This document shows, one piece after another, positions 11,118-22,472 of a DNA stretch of 51,311 bases (position 1 is its first letter; every line of letters starts with the position of its first letter). Location of the stretch: assembly GCA_023853785.1 (NCBI GenBank), contig JAJIRX010000877.1, positions 1-51,311 of the forward strand, written 5' to 3'. Origin of the DNA: Psilocybe azurescens. Taxonomy: Eukaryota; Basidiomycota; Agaricomycetes; Agaricales; Agrocybaceae. The position numbers were made by a program, and so were the translations under genes. The notes beneath the pieces were generated by a model. The model was not told where the DNA came from. It did no database searches and worked only from the letters and a program-made list of their open reading frames with translations.

Positions 11118-11380
11118 ATTCCAACTCCAATATGGCCGGAGTCGGAGGACATGATACATAGGGGCACTTGCGAGCACACCAGGAAGATAAGCAGTGTTAC
11201 TGCCGGCCATAGTACTTTTTGGTTGAGTGAAACCTTGTGATATGAGAGTCAGTACGTGTTGTATGGTGCCCAACGAGGAAACATACTTTGCGATCGGGTG
11301 AGGAAACTTCTGGTAGTAGTGCAAGAATGGCCGGACGAGGTTGAGGAACCTCACGCTCAAGCCAAAGCCCTCGTGCATCC
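11118..11380 (-). pseudogene. SEC61: SEC61-alpha-like remnant a1a (5' exons only)
   Basis: SEC61-alpha is the channel subunit of the ER protein translocon. On the minus strand, about 11380-11285 encodes GLSVRFLNLVRPFLHYY, which in the adjacent frame reads LLPEVSSPDRK before an intron. About 11232-11120 encodes SLNQKVLWPAVTLLIFLVCS followed by QVPLCIMSSDS. These match the conserved SEC61-alpha N-terminus (first membrane segment) as read from several copies here. The exon then stops at about 11118-11135, where the sequence switches to the NACHT 3' flank. It cannot encode a channel. Confidence 0.8.
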
Positions 11381-11388
11381 CAATGCCT

Positions 11389-12033
11389 GTCGCAGTTAAC
11401 GTTAAGCTCTCTTTTCTTCTCCCTCACGTCCCTCATCCTCGTCATCTTCATCAAATACTTACTCCTTCTAGCACCCGCCGCGCCCCCAGCGCATCGCATC
11501 CTCGTACTTCAAAGTGCTCGTCTATCTCTAGAGTACCGCAGGGTCATGTACGACCTCGAGAAGCGATATAGAGCTGGACATCCCCTGCAGTTACGAGCAC
11601 GTCGACGAGTTCGACACCGATGTCTGGTCCTCGTACGTCTGTTGTTATTGTGCTGGATGAAGATGATAATAATAATGTCGCGACCTCGGATTTGAAGTAT
11701 TGCAGTTGATCTGGAATCTGCATCGCCAGTACTTAGAGCTCGAGTTTCTCCAGTCACTCCCCCCCACTCGAGGAGCACAAAGACACAAGTTCCGCAAAAT
11801 ACTACGACTCTGACCATATCTTCTCATGGTTCAACAGCGCACTCTCGTCCGCCGAGCGTAGATAGTGCATTGCGGAGCTCAAAGTCCGAGACGCGTTCCT
11901 CACAATTCGTTTGAAGGGCTTCTTGAGGATTCAGGATATGCTGGAGGCCGAGCCATTTTCAGTTCTTCGGGCTGGTAGTGGAGATAGTGGGGGATGGGTG
12001 ACAGGGAGATTGACTGTTGACGTCGTGAATTGA
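11389..12033 (+). pseudogene. U-family copy U1
   Basis: The order of conserved segments matches U2, U3 and U5. First is a hydrophobic frame SLFFSLTSLILVIFIKYLLL (about 11405-11465), then YRRVMYDLEKRYRAG (about 11540-11580). Next is DSDHIFSWFNSALSSAERR (about 11808-11865), then CIAELKVRDAFLTIRLKGFL (about 11868-11927), with a stop at 12031-12033. An in-frame TAG (just after SSAERR) and shifts show it is broken. The hydrophobic part is antisense to an acidic run, so a real membrane segment is not certain. The family is unrecognised. Confidence 0.45.
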
Positions 12034-12079
12034 CATCAGTCTTATCGCATACCGTGGCCGTGAAAAGTCATGAAGGCAA

Positions 12080-12450
12080 GGTAACACAGTGTGGGCTATC
12101 TCAATACAAGCAAACACACCACACTCTCTTTGTCGTCTGAACGGCCTCCCTATCCTCGCCTCCTCTGCCACTCTCGCTTATGCTCACAGCATCATTCCAA
12201 CGCCGCTCGTGCTGCACACATCGTATATCCGCGTTCTGTTCTACGTTGTTTTATACTACAACCCACCAAATAACACGCGCAGTAAAGCTCCATACGCTGA
12301 AACCTACCATTGAAATTGGACTGGATTCAGAACCAGGTTCAAATATCGTCTCCTTTGCCTCGTGTCTTCGGTCTTCCGCCTTGGTTTGCATATGAGTCGA
12401 TTGTAGCACAAGTACGGCGTGCATTTGATTTACCAGCTCCCTCGCCTGCA
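12080..12450. repeat. Cassette repeat shared with 20375-20700
   Basis: Long matching stretches include 'cctatcctcgcctcctctg', 'cattccaacgccgctcgtgc' and 'gtctcctttgcctc'. This is part of the same segmental duplication that carries the neighbouring U and SEC61 copies. No conserved frame was found. Confidence 0.75.
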
Positions 12451-12539
12451 TCGAACCTCAGCTACTCGAAGCGTCCCTTTGGAGTTTCTTTTCAGTTGCC
12501 TTTCTGCCATATGATTTCTTTTTCTCTTTTATTAAGTGC

Positions 12540-12640
12540 GCTCTTACGCTTTCATGTTTCCAAATTGTGTGATCTTCAGTGACATTACTACGATAATCCA
12601 GCGCCTTCAGCCAAACTATAAACCACCTTGTATTGAACAT
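12540..12640. repeat. Dispersed repeat R, truncated copy
   Basis: Shares 'gtttccaaattgtgtgatctt', 'taatccagcgcc' and 'tattgaacatgaca'-like sequence with the longer copies at 20737-20970 and 49362-49600. It abuts the truncated SEC61 remnant at about 12640. Confidence 0.7.
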
Positions 12641-13175
12641 GACAATGCAATGAACAAGATGATGCCCGATGCGAGGCCGTACTCCTTCTGTACTCGTCGA
12701 GGAGGATGATGATGAGCGCGGTGAGGATGAGCTCTATGGCGAGCAAGAGGTAAACCCCGCCCCGATGTCGGACGGCTGGCCTTAAGCCCTGTGAGCACGT
12801 AGACCGTGGCTTTGCCCGAGAGCAATGATAAGAGCGAAGACTCTGAAATTTCAGTCAGTATGTGTCCTTCTTCGTGCATGTGTATATATGGATGGTGAAG
12901 AGATTGGAGAAAATAAGGAGACGGGTGTGGATGGAGGAAAGTTGGAATGTAGACGAAAGATGACACGACACTCACGTTTTTGAGTAGCATTGAACAACGC
13001 CCGATTCTCCTTAGGACCGAAACCCAGATCAAAAGGTTGGCACCTGCCAAAGCTGCATGATCATTGCCAAAGTAATAATAGGTATGATTCCAAGTTCCAT
13101 GAGCGTTCCACAGTTAGAGGTGAGGATGACACGAATCCAGTAGAGCAGGTCGAAGGAGTCGGAGGAGTAGGAGGA
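12640..13175 (-). pseudogene. SEC61: SEC61-alpha-like remnant a1b (N-terminal third, interrupted)
   Basis: Minus-strand segments in SEC61 order are: [18 protein letters not shown] and [19 protein letters not shown] (about 13170-13020), then after an intron VTVYVLTGL-like (about 12830-12800), VYLLLAIELILTALIIILLD (about 12760-12700) and QKEYGLASGIILFIAL (about 12690-12645). Single-base shifts lie after MIMQL, within the GGGG run near 12755 and near the LLDE/QKEYG junction. Exons 1-2 are absent upstream. The 3' side ends abruptly at about 12640 against repeat R. The reading is unambiguous as SEC61-alpha, but it is non-functional. Confidence 0.85.
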
Positions 13176-13260
13176 GTTGGAGAACAAGATTTCATTTTCT
13201 CCCTCCTGTCTCTTGTCGTCGTCGTCTTCATCAAATGCCCGTGAGTCCTACTCCGATACC
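13176..13260 (+). pseudogene. U-family fragment U1b (low-complexity/hydrophobic start only)
   Basis: The frame reads [18 protein letters not shown], parallel to SLTSLVVVIFIKCTCL of U2. It is directly joined to a SEC61 exon that in a4 is preceded by two further exons. This implies a deletion at about 13176. Confidence 0.4.
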
Positions 13261-13941
13261 GCACCGGAAAGCATCACATGCGGTGGAGCACACCGTCCGT
13301 TCATCCATTCCCCCAATCTTCTTCCTTTCCCCTATTCATCATTACTGCAATCCTCCGTCTTGATTTAGCGTCCAAGTCGATTGTGTGTACGCGCCCGCAG
13401 GCCCGCTCTTCTTAATTGTATGCCGCCGCACCGTGCTGCTACTGCTTGCACCTGGAGTGGATTTTTGGCTTCTCTAGCCGTCCGGATTGGAGGTTGGGTT
13501 TGGGTTTGGAATTGTATGCAAATGTGCACGCTTTGGGTTGTTGCGATTAGCGTTTTACACGCGAGCCTGAATACTGAATTAAAGCGACGTCATCCCCCTG
13601 CGTTCCTCCGTAACCTCTCTACGGACGGAGTTTGAGTCGAGTGCTGGGGTGCTTCGTGATTGTTCTTTTTCGCTCGCTGGATTGTATGGCTGTGACTCCC
13701 TTTGCGATTGCGATTGTTATTTGATTTTTGATTGATGGATTCGAATTCTAGTATACCCCCGAAAACACCAAAAGCAGAAGAAATACCGAACAAATGAAAC
13801 AACTGCGACACCCCTCCCTTCCGGTCGATGCCTTATCTATGTCCTAATATCTTGACGACGCCATTGACACGCCATTGTACATCCTATGCCTGCCCACACT
13901 CATGCGCTTGACGCGGGACCCGCACCACCATCTTCCTGCTC

Positions 13942-14391
13942 ATGCTTAGCTTAAACCCCGCACGATACTCACCAGACACTAAAGATCCCGCCGTATGGAT
14001 TTTATTGCATTTTAGCGGGCTGTGGGTCTTCTTAGGCCTCCTTCCCACATTTCACCTACACTTTAACTACGCGCTACGCGCTAGACATGATCTGGATATC
14101 CCGACAATTATTCTACCATATGTAACCCATGCACCACCCTACTCGTTTATAGTCCTCTCTCTTGTCTCCTGTGCCCGCTGCTGGCTCTTGGTGAGGTTAC
14201 GCTCTCATCCAGGAGGGAGGACCGACGTCAGTTTGGGATTTGGCTCGGTGGAACACGACAACGACGACATTATTAAGAAAATTCAATACATGATAACGAC
14301 CCATATTTTTACATACAGGCAGGTGGCAGGCAGGCAGGCCACCAACGAAAACAAGCCGGGAGAATTTTTCCGGACTGGTACTGTACTGTAG
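13942..14391 (+). pseudogene. V-family copy V1 (longest)
   Basis: A 149-codon plus-strand frame. Its second half aligns with V2 and V0 in frame: VLSLVSCARCWLLVRLRSHP, then DNDDIIKKIQYMITTHIF and TYRQVAGRQATNENKPG. The first half (LLHFSGLWVFLGLLPTFHLH) is hydrophobic, and the nucleotide match continues into V2 and V3. No known domain is recognised. The minus strand is also open across part of this interval (14197-14439). The spacer before it (13360-13760) is homologous to 27990-28400. Labelled pseudogene because no two copies share a full-length frame. Confidence 0.35.
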
Positions 14392-14838
14392 ATAAAATTC
14401 ATACATACATACATAGCAAAAGTTTAGGGTATCGAACATTTTTGATATTCAATCGACTTGAAGGAATATAATATATTGTTTCATTCATTAAATAATCGCA
14501 CATGTGATATAGGTAACTCCGAGGCAACTTTGAAGAGAAGAGGAAAGGAGATGACAGTGTTGGTCTGAATGGTGAACACTTATTGGAGGGTAGTCCTTCA
14601 TGGAAATAAATGTACGGTTGCGTATATGTGAATCAGGTAATTAAAGCGGAGGCTACTCTTTAGCTTTTTGGAGTAACATCTATCCCAAACATATGGTCTC
14701 AATGACTTGGTCGGTGTCGGAAGGATCGAATATTATTATTACTTTCATCATATTATGGGACATTTTAGTATCTACCCTTCTCCATTTTCCTTTCACATTA
14801 ATGCCACAGCACCCTCCGAATATATGCGTATACCCAAA
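14392..14838. other. Cassette block: 3' flank of the NACHT gene
   Basis: Conserved at 10680-11117, 22770-23124 and 29335-29720, with the landmarks 'caactttgaagagaag' and 'gcggaggctact'. No conserved frame. It probably holds the NACHT terminator and 3' UTR, but no specific signal can be assigned. Confidence 0.5.
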
Positions 14839-17473
14839 CTATGTGTTCCCGCATGGCCAATCACTACTGCCCGGCGGGCGCCTGCGTATCCTCATCGCTG
14901 GGAAGAATGGATTCATCAACGTAAAAGGTTGGCATCGGTCCCGATGATCAATCAAATCTGCAGCCGTAAAACGGTTAATAACATAACCACTTGAATCAGT
15001 TGGATGTCCTGTCCAGTTGATGATAATTTCGAATGGTGAAGGACTCGACCCGTTGAATTTCAGCAAATAATTGCGGACCGCTCCAAACAAGGTCTGTACC
15101 CGATGGCGCACATTGTATTGTGGTCTTCCCAGATTGAAGGTAAGATTTTTTTGGCGAGTGTATTGAATAGCTCAGTCGAGTACCCGGCCTTCGATAACAT
15201 GAATGAAAAAGTATCCCAGACGAAGTTCCACTGTTTACCCGAAGGGAATTTTGTCTTATCCCAAGCCCTGACTGCAAACTTCACTGTGAACACTGCAACC
15301 GTAGTATACGTTGATTGATCCACAGCGTGCGTTCCTGCTCTTGATGGATCATTTAGAAATTCCCTGACCATCCGTAGATACGAGGTACCAGTTATGAAAT
15401 AATGGTCGTGCCATACACGTTGGAGCCGCTCATTGCCCACTTCGATGTGATTGAATAATGCAGAAAAGAGGAAACCGGGTACAGAAGCCGAGACGTCAGC
15501 TGCTAATGCATCTGACAGAGCCGAAAATGTCTCCAAAGAGACTACTCGATTGGATTCGAGTATCCCGCTGGCACTGACAGCAGACCAAAAAAGCCAGAGA
15601 AGGGCTTAGGGGAATCAATGCCAGGCATTTGCGTAATTTTGATCCAAGATACCTCGATGGTGGAGATAGAGCTCTTCTGTTTGCCTAAATTTCTTTATTT
15701 CGAGTCAAAATATGTTGTTTCAAATATATTTAAAACCAGTAGACATACCGACGTTTGCAAAAATTCAAGAAACATTGCAGGATTCTTACTCGAAGAGCCG
15801 TAACATATTAAAAGGTCATCCGTTAATGTGAGCGCATAAGTTGTCCAGTGCTGAATATAGGGCACATTAAAAATCATTTCCCGAAGAGTGGCATTATCAT
15901 GCAGAGGGCCTGCCAATAGAAGATGACGCAAGAGTGACCCGTACGCAAGATCTGGTAGAGGTGTCGCTATGTCGAGTGCTATACAAGAATAAACTAAAGC
16001 TCAGAAATAAATTGTAAGGGAGAGGTCAATGCTTACATTCAATGGCAGAGATACAGAAATGGGCAGCTTCCTCATGCCTTTTACTGGGATCAATGTAAAA
16101 TTGATGAGACCGGGTTGGATCTATGAGGAAATCACTGAATGAGGCATGAAGAAACTTGATGGGCTTGTTGTTATCTGAGGCATCGACAACGGACAATAGG
16201 TCAATGAGGAGGAGTTGAACAGTACCTGGGGTAAGCTGCATAAACTTCTCCAGATTATTGACTGCCAGAGGTACAACCTCAATTTTGGTCAATACAAAAG
16301 CCATCCCTAGAATTTGCAAGACTGCTTTGACATCTTTCACATCAGAAAGAATATTGATATAGAGTGCATCAAGTTGGGCATATGGCCTATCGTCATTGAC
16401 TGGAAGGAGGCCTTGAATAACTTTGAGACGATCGAGCGGATTGCATTGAGGAGAGGACACATATCTAATGACCATGGCTGCGTAGATGAATTGACCTGAT
16501 GATTTAGTGACCAATTCGGCGATGTCTTCCTCCGATGGCCATAAATCTGGAAGATGGGTGCGCATGATGTGCGTCTTTCGTATGTCACGAAACGAGTCTA
16601 TCAGATATAGCCTGATATCCTCGTCTGGCTTGTATGCGTCGTCGAGCGCAAGACGAAAAGTCAGGGTGCACAGGGGGTGACAGAAAATGATGTGGTGAGA
16701 TGATACTCTGGTCGGCTGGCAATGAGAAGTTTGAAGGGAAGAGCCGAGCGATGTTGTTGGAGTGCACTCGAGATGGTGTTTAAAATTGTGTTCTGAATCT
16801 CCGCTCCATTGCATTCGTCGAGGCCATCTATGATGATTAGGCTGGGAAACGGTATCGCCGATGTGAAGCGCCCAGCACTGGAAAGCTGAAGAAGAGGATC
16901 GAGGAACAATGTGCAAAATTGAGCATCAAAATTGAGCTGGAAAATTGCCGGATTGTTGTTGATAGCTGTCTCGATTATTGGCCGAGATTCACGAATGTGT
17001 AACCATAATTGATAGGACAACGTAGAGACGAAAGCCTTTTCATTGTTTCGCTTGCGATCTGACCTAGAAAAAGAAACTGGCGAGAAGGCGATTCTCTGCG
17101 GCGCATAGTTCTGCCAAGGTTTGGGCAATCGCCGATTTGCCTGCGCCTGCAGGACCATACAGCCAAAGCATGAAGTTATCCCGTCCAAACTTCCCGATAA
17201 ACCAATTCATGAGCTTTTGAAGGACGGCGGTACGAGTTTTTGGGTGGCATTTGGGAGCATCAAATCGCTCGCCCGAGTTATAGAGTGCCCCAAGAGATGC
17301 TGCCTCCATCAGCCGATCTATTGCTGCTAGAAACATTAAACGAGAGGTAAGCAATATCAGTTGAAGGTAGGAAATGCACATACCACGGACGCTGTACTGT
17401 GTACTCTGATCGTGCTGGTGGTGTTCCGTAAAGGTCCCCCACGTATGACAACATTGTTTGCAGCTCTGAACAT
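14839..17473 (-). pseudogene. NACHT-domain STAND NTPase, copy N1
   Basis: Start ATG at 17473 (MFRAANNVVIRGG), followed by an intron and SLGALYNSGERFDAPKCHP. Walker A GPAGAGKSA is at 17156-17131. Walker B is LIIIDGLDECNG, with LLIASRPEYHL after it. The helical region ends HEEAAHFCISAIEC near 16040. After two introns the tail reads HLLLAGPLHDNATLREMIFN, then FLNDPSRAGTHAVDQSTYTT and FVWDTFSFMLSKAGY, ending SDWPCGNT at 14839. NACHT proteins are nucleotide-driven switches of the NLR type; no WD40, ankyrin or TPR array is visible downstream. Frames break at about 17062-17075 (two bases short relative to N2), at 16663-16682 and near 15140, so this copy is inactive. Confidence 0.88.
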
Positions 17474-18120
17474 TGGGAAAGCAGCTGTGGTATATTGTAG
17501 CCGCGCTGATATGATGTGCTTATGCTGCCGGTTATTAAGTTGGTGATAAGAGAGGAAAAGTCGGGTAAGTGACAGAGGCCACCAGGACAAGCACGATGAG
17601 AGTGGTGTGAAGACAAGTGGGGAAGCTGTGGCATACAGGCTATTCCTACATACTCGCATGATGCTTCGGAATGGCTGTGGCTCACAAGTACAGCTGATTC
17701 ATTATTTTAAGGTCAAATATATACGCATCATCGTTAACATTACCCGGGGAAGCACATACAGACTGATGGTGATGCTTTTGGGGTGTTGGAGGATAAACAG
17801 AACTACCCCACCTGACTTATCTGCAACATGAGGCTTGTGTCTCCAAACTGCAATCTTTACACGTCTAATGAGTCTATTTAACGCGTGGTCGGATGAAACC
17901 GAATAAATGATTAGCGGGACAAGAGAAAGGGAACTAAAGGAATGGTTAGGGTAGGAGAAAAGCAGGGCTGTGATTGGTTGGTCAATAGGATTGAACAGGT
18001 ACACGGAATTGAGAAGAAGAGTGTCTGCTTGTTCCCATGAAATGAGACCATGGTGCAATGAAGCGCCTTTACGGAATGTTTGGTTACAACACGTGTGCCG
18101 CGACTCAAACAATTGAATGG
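17474..18120. other. N1 upstream region, homologous to 33200-33650
   Basis: The stretch has clear similarity to the region upstream of remnant N3b, including 'ggtcaaatatatacgcatcat' versus 'ggtcaaacatacacacctcat' (starting near 17711 and 33449). The spacers upstream of N2 and N3 instead resemble each other (25750-26060 and 32560-32800), so the array contains two promoter-side types. No gene is seen. Confidence 0.5.
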
Positions 18121-18811
18121 GCGTGTCGACCGAATTTCAATCTGGTTTTATTCCCTGAAGCGCTAACAGGGTCGAACTTGGTTATGTACCTCGCGAAAAC
18201 ACAAACCCCAGCCTTTCTCTTTTGTTTTACATAGTTTTTGTTTTTGTTCTTTTTTACAAAAATCACTCTCGAATCTTGAGGAGACGTAATGAATTTAAGG
18301 CATAACCGTAAGCCAAAATATTTGCACAAAATACGAAGAGACGCCGCATTCAGAGTCTCTACACACCTAATCATAAAATTCCTCCAATCCCACTCCCAAA
18401 CCCCTTCCCATCCACCCACCTACTTTCATTCTCCTCCACGAAACGGTGGTTCAGACGCTCCTTTACACCACACCCCGGGTGCGCAACTCTTATTTACACA
18501 AACAACTAACAAGCTATAAATTAAACCGTATCCACCATCCACCAGCCGTCCTCCACCACACCCCACTCCCTATCCCACCCCACGCATCCGCCACCATGAT
18601 TACGGCCAGATTTAGCAAGCTTCCAACGAGAAAGAAGGGATCGGGAAGGGAAGGAGGAGAGGAGAGGGATGCGAAATAGAAATATAGGCGTTGAGGTGGC
18701 GAAGGCGAAAGCGGTGGGCAGGGCATGTCGAGTGTGCAGAAGGAGATGTCGGATGTCGGATGTCGATGTCGGATGTCGATGTCGGATGTCGATGTCGATT
18801 ATTTTATTTAT
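18121..18811. other. Spacer homologous to 33760-34200, with a GATGTC microsatellite
   Basis: Shared landmarks are 'aagaaggg', 'ggtgggcagggcatgtcgag' (compare 'ggtaggcagggtatgtcgag') and 'cagaagg(a/g)gatgtcgg'. About 18748-18800 is a run of ggatgtc/gatgtc units ending in 'attttatttatttatagcag'. The latter is the uninterrupted version of the target site occupied by the MITE at 34205. Confidence 0.75.
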
Positions 18812-19903
18812 TTATAGCAGATCACCTGCAACAGCCATCATGATCCCTGAGCCCTTCCCAATCACACCAGAAAGGTCCGCTGCGACAGAGAGCAAGCTCA
18901 GATGGCCCCGCCAAATGCAGCCACCGTCGGGATGACGTGCTACTTTAACCACCAAGGTCCGCCCGAACCGAGTCACCAGCATCTGCAGCACAAAGAACAC
19001 ACTGCTCGTCAACGTGCTCTGCAGCATGATCACGCCTTCGAACTTGCTCCCGCGGCCAATGTTCACGGTGGTAGGCAAGAACGCCTTCCAAACGATAAAC
19101 TCGTAGATATTTGTCTCGATGAACAGGTTGATGTCCGATCCGAAACCGTACCCTTTCTGCAGGGGCTCGTCCAGGAGGATGACTATCAGCGCCACAAAAT
19201 GACTATCAGCGCCACGAAGATGAGCTGGATGATAAGAAACAGGCAGACCCCAGTGCCGAGGTCGGATGGCTGGCCGTACAGCCCTGTAAGGACATAGACA
19301 GGGCTTGGCCGAGCGCGATAATGAGAGTAATGACTACAAAATTTTAATCAGTACGTGTGCTTCTTTGGACGTGTGCATATATATGAAGACATTGGAAAAT
19401 AGGAAGAGAAAGGCGCGGGTAGAGAAAGGTTGGGATATACACGACATAAGACGACACAACACTCACATTTATGGGCACCACTGAACAACGCCCGATCCTC
19501 CTAAAGACTGAATTCCACATCGATAAGGTTCATACCCGACAAATGGTGCATGATCATTCCAGATGTGATAATAGGCGCAATACCGAGCTGCGTTCCATCA
19601 GCATTCCGTGGTTAGAGGCCAGGATGACCCACATCCAGTACAGCGGGTCGGAGGAGTCGGAGGACCTGATACCGTACAGGGGCACTTGCAAGCACGTCAG
19701 GAGGACAAGGAGTGTTACTGTTTCCGCCGTTCATAGTACCTTTTGGTTGAATGCGACCTTGTGATAGAAGGGTCAGTCCATGTTGTGGGTTTAAATGCAT
19801 AGAAACGTACTTTGCGATCGGGTGAGGAAAATTCTGGTAGTATGGGTAAGAAAGGCCCGACGAGATCGAGGAACCGTACGCTCAAGCCAAAGCCCTCGCA
19901 CAT
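18812..19903 (-). pseudogene. SEC61: SEC61-alpha-like pseudogene a2
   Basis: From the right, the minus strand reads VRFLDLVGPFLPILPEFSS (near 19880-19830). After introns it continues with [31 protein letters not shown], then in a shifted frame [12 protein letters not shown] and NLIDVEFSL, a TAG stop, EDRALFSGAHK. The next part, [39 protein letters not shown] and [14 protein letters not shown], is well preserved. About 75-80 residues of the central SEC61 region are then missing, and the frame resumes at [17 protein letters not shown] second gap leads to [19 protein letters not shown] short direct duplication (gactatcagcgccac) sits near 19183-19220. It is non-functional. Confidence 0.88.
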
Positions 19904-19904
19904 C

Positions 19905-20188
19905 CTACGCCTGTCGCGGTTAAGCCCTCTTCCTCCTCTCCCTCACGTCCCTGGTCGTTGTCATTTTCATCAAATGCACATGCCTATTCGCACCCACCAC
20001 GCTGCTAGCGCATCGCATCCTTGGACCTTAAAGTGCTCGTGTACCTCTACCGCATGGTCATGTACGATGTCGAGAAGCGGTACAGAGCCGAGATGGCGCG
20101 ATTGAAGGGCTTCTTGAGGATGCAGGGTGTGTCGGAGGCCGAACTCGATTTGCAGTTCTTCGAGGTGTCGCGTGATGCGTGTGGCTGA
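19905..20188 (+). pseudogene. U-family copy U2
   Basis: A hydrophobic frame ALFLLSLTSLVVVIFIK (about 19925-19975) is followed by the best preserved core frame in the window. From 20009 this reads RIASLDLKVLVYLYRMVMYD, VEKRYRAEMARLKGFLRMQG and VSEAELDLQFFEVSRDACG, with TGA at 20186-20188. The core is amphipathic and helix-prone. Compared with U3 and U5, the stretch between RYRAEM and LKGFL is missing, so two distant segments are fused by a frame-keeping deletion. The 5' end lies head-to-head with SEC61 a2. Function unknown. Confidence 0.45.
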
Positions 20189-20374
20189 GGTCGTGTGCGC
20201 GAGCTGAGGATGATGGGGCACAGGCTGGTGACGAAGATGGTGGGGGATGGGTGACAGGGAGGTTGGCCGTTGATCGATCGTTGATCGTTGATCCGTGACA
20301 TCGTGAATTAACATTGATCTGATCGTGACAAGTAGCAAAGATAAGATAAGATAGTGGGGTCACGTCAGTACGAG

Positions 20375-20970
20375 CGAGTGGCCCATCCTATCCTCGCCTC
20401 CTCTGCGACTCACACAGCATCGTTCCAACGCCGCTCGTGCTGCCCACATTATATATTCGCATTTCTGTTCCATCCTTTTTATACCACACTCCACCAAATA
20501 ACACAAGCAGTAAAGAGCTATACGCCGAAACCTACCATCCAAGTTGGACTGGATTCAGAATCAGGTTCAAATATCGTCTCCTTTGCCTCACGTCTTTGGT
20601 TCTCCGCTTTGGTTGGCATATGAGTAGATTATAATATAAGTACGGCGTGTATTTTATTTACTAACCCCCTCACCAGCATCAAGTCTCAACTACTATATGC
20701 GTCTCCTTGGAGTTTCTTTCCATTAGTGATTTCACCTTCATCATACAGACCCCAAATGCATAGCGTACATTTGCTATGACTGATTATAGTCTCCGTTCCA
20801 TAGAATCTTGTTCAGAAAGCTTCCAAATTGTGCGATCTTCAGAAGCAGTACTGCGGTAATCCAGCGCCGTCAACCAAACTCTGAATAACTTAGTGTTGAA
20901 CAATGCATACTCAAGTGTACAGCTAGTAGGACGCGAATTTTGTATAAAGGGAGACATATTTTAGGGAATT
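20375..20970. repeat. Cassette repeat plus full-length dispersed repeat R
   Basis: 20375-20700 repeats 12100-12450. 20737-20970 is repeat R, matching 49362-49600 over about 230 bases ('cagaccccaaatg', 'ctatgactgattatag', 'aactctgaataacttagtg', 'ttttgtataaag'). No terminal inverted repeats are visible, and no conserved frame is convincing. Confidence 0.75.
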
Positions 20971-21080
20971 GTGGACTTGTGCGTGGGCTGTGACCGCAGC
21001 TGAGGATAAAGATAGGCATGGTTCTGTGCTGGAGGAAAAATGTAATTTGTTTTCGGGTAGGCCGAAATGGATTATTGATC
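20960..21080 (+). pseudogene. U-family tail fragment U2b
   Basis: The frame TCAWAVTAAEDKDRHGSVLE ends at WIID near 21080. It matches the last third of U5 (TCAWTADEDSGGRVQEM) and U0. It is separated from U2 by the repeat block, showing that the gene was split. Confidence 0.4.
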
Positions 21081-21429
21081 GAAGATTTTTTCCTTTCGGG
21101 TCGTGCGTATGTGCGTTCCGGATTCCTCGCCTGTGTTATTTTATAGGCCTTTTAGTACATCCCCCCATTCACCTCTGTCTTTTCCTTTTCTCTCCACATA
21201 GGACTTGCCACCTCCTGTTCGCGCTTTGTTCACAGTCCATCTAAGGTTTATTTCTATTCTCTCTGTTCCTCATTCCCCGCCCCTCTGACCTTCGTGGCAC
21301 TTAAAAACTCAAAACCTTACTCAGAGAGCTAATGTCTGTTGGTGGAGCTTCTCAGGCGGGGTTCATCTCATTATCCTCCCTGATTCCGCGTCGATTTGAT
21401 TGCCAAACACCTTCTGGTTCTAGTTGACT

Positions 21430-22220
21430 ATATTTGGTTTCATGCACTTCTTTCGCTTTGACGTTGTTCGTGCTGCGTCTATTCAGTTTTTCATGGACGT
21501 TTCTTCGGATTGATGATGATGACATCACTGGCACGATTTTGACTTTGACTGCGATTGTGGCCTCAGATTTGAAGCTCGAAGTGTCACCGTGGATCTGGAA
21601 TATACGTCTCTGGTTCTTCAAATCAGAACTTGGGTCGCTTTGCCACTCCCCCCCTTATCAAGGAAGATGAAGACGCCGCTAACGCTAACGCTACTGCCAA
21701 GGATGACGATGTCTACCACACCTTCCCACCTTTCAACAGTACACCCTCCTGAGCCGAGCGCAGACAGCTCATTGCAAAGCTCTCAGTCCAAGACGCGCTC
21801 CTCGCGATCCGGCTGAAGGGATTTTTGAGGATGCAGGGTGCGCCGGAGGCCGGGCTTGATGTGGAGTTCTTCGAGGATCAAGAGATGTCAAGAGAAGAAG
21901 AGGATGACAACGAGGATAAGCGGCTGATAAACAAAGTCGAACGCGAGATACGCGTGATCCAGCTCGGGCTGCAAGAACCCGCTCCCTCCATCCCTGCTCC
22001 GTCCCTTAATGGCGCTCAGGTACCCGCCCGCCCGATCCAATCCTCCCCTCTACCACACTCCCCCCGAACCCGTGTGTGTCCGAGTCGGTAGGCCAGTGCC
22101 CCGCTATCCTGCCCGCATCATATATGATTGCGTTGCTGCTTATGAAGCATCGCGTAGTGCCTGCATGCTAGAGGTTTGGCGGCGTTGGTTCTGGTGGTTG
22201 CAATGGAAAAAGGATTAGGG
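21430..22220 (+). pseudogene. U-family copy U3 (middle and C-terminal parts)
   Basis: The early frame includes VASDLKLEVSPWIWNIRLW. From about 21759 a 110-codon frame reads RRQLIAKLSVQDALLAIRLK, GFLRMQGAPEAGLDVEFFED, then acidic EEDDNEDKRLINKVEREIRV and IQLGLQEPAPSIPAPS, with a stop at 22089-22091. The next frame continues RYPARIIYDCVAAYEASRSA to WKKD near 22218. The helical part followed by a Pro-rich linker recurs in U5. The first segment (hydrophobic start and MYDVEKRYR core) is absent. The family has no recognisable domain. The minus strand is open in part (21352-21621), so the sense strand rests on cross-copy frame conservation. Confidence 0.45.
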
Positions 22221-22472
22221 AGTGGTTTAAGGAGAGAGCTGAGGAGGTGTGCATAGGCACACCTTATGCTCGTCCACACCCATACGCTTGACATGGCACC
22301 CGCACCTCTAGCCTCACGCTCATGCTTAGCTTAACACCCGCACAACACTCACCACGCATTAAAAATCCCACCATTCGGATTTTATTGCATTCAAGCGTGC
22401 TATGGGTCTTCTTATACCTCATTCCCACATTCCCACCTACACTTTAACTACGAGCTACGCGCTACACAAGAT

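Noticed and set aside
11197..11499. 100-codon minus frame as a separate gene
   Set aside because: It runs through SEC61 exon 1 in part (LLPEVSSPDRK) and through the antisense of U1; no independent support.
18748..18800. GATGTC microsatellite as telomeric or centromeric repeat
   Set aside because: Only about 50 bases and not a known fungal telomere motif; an ordinary microsatellite.
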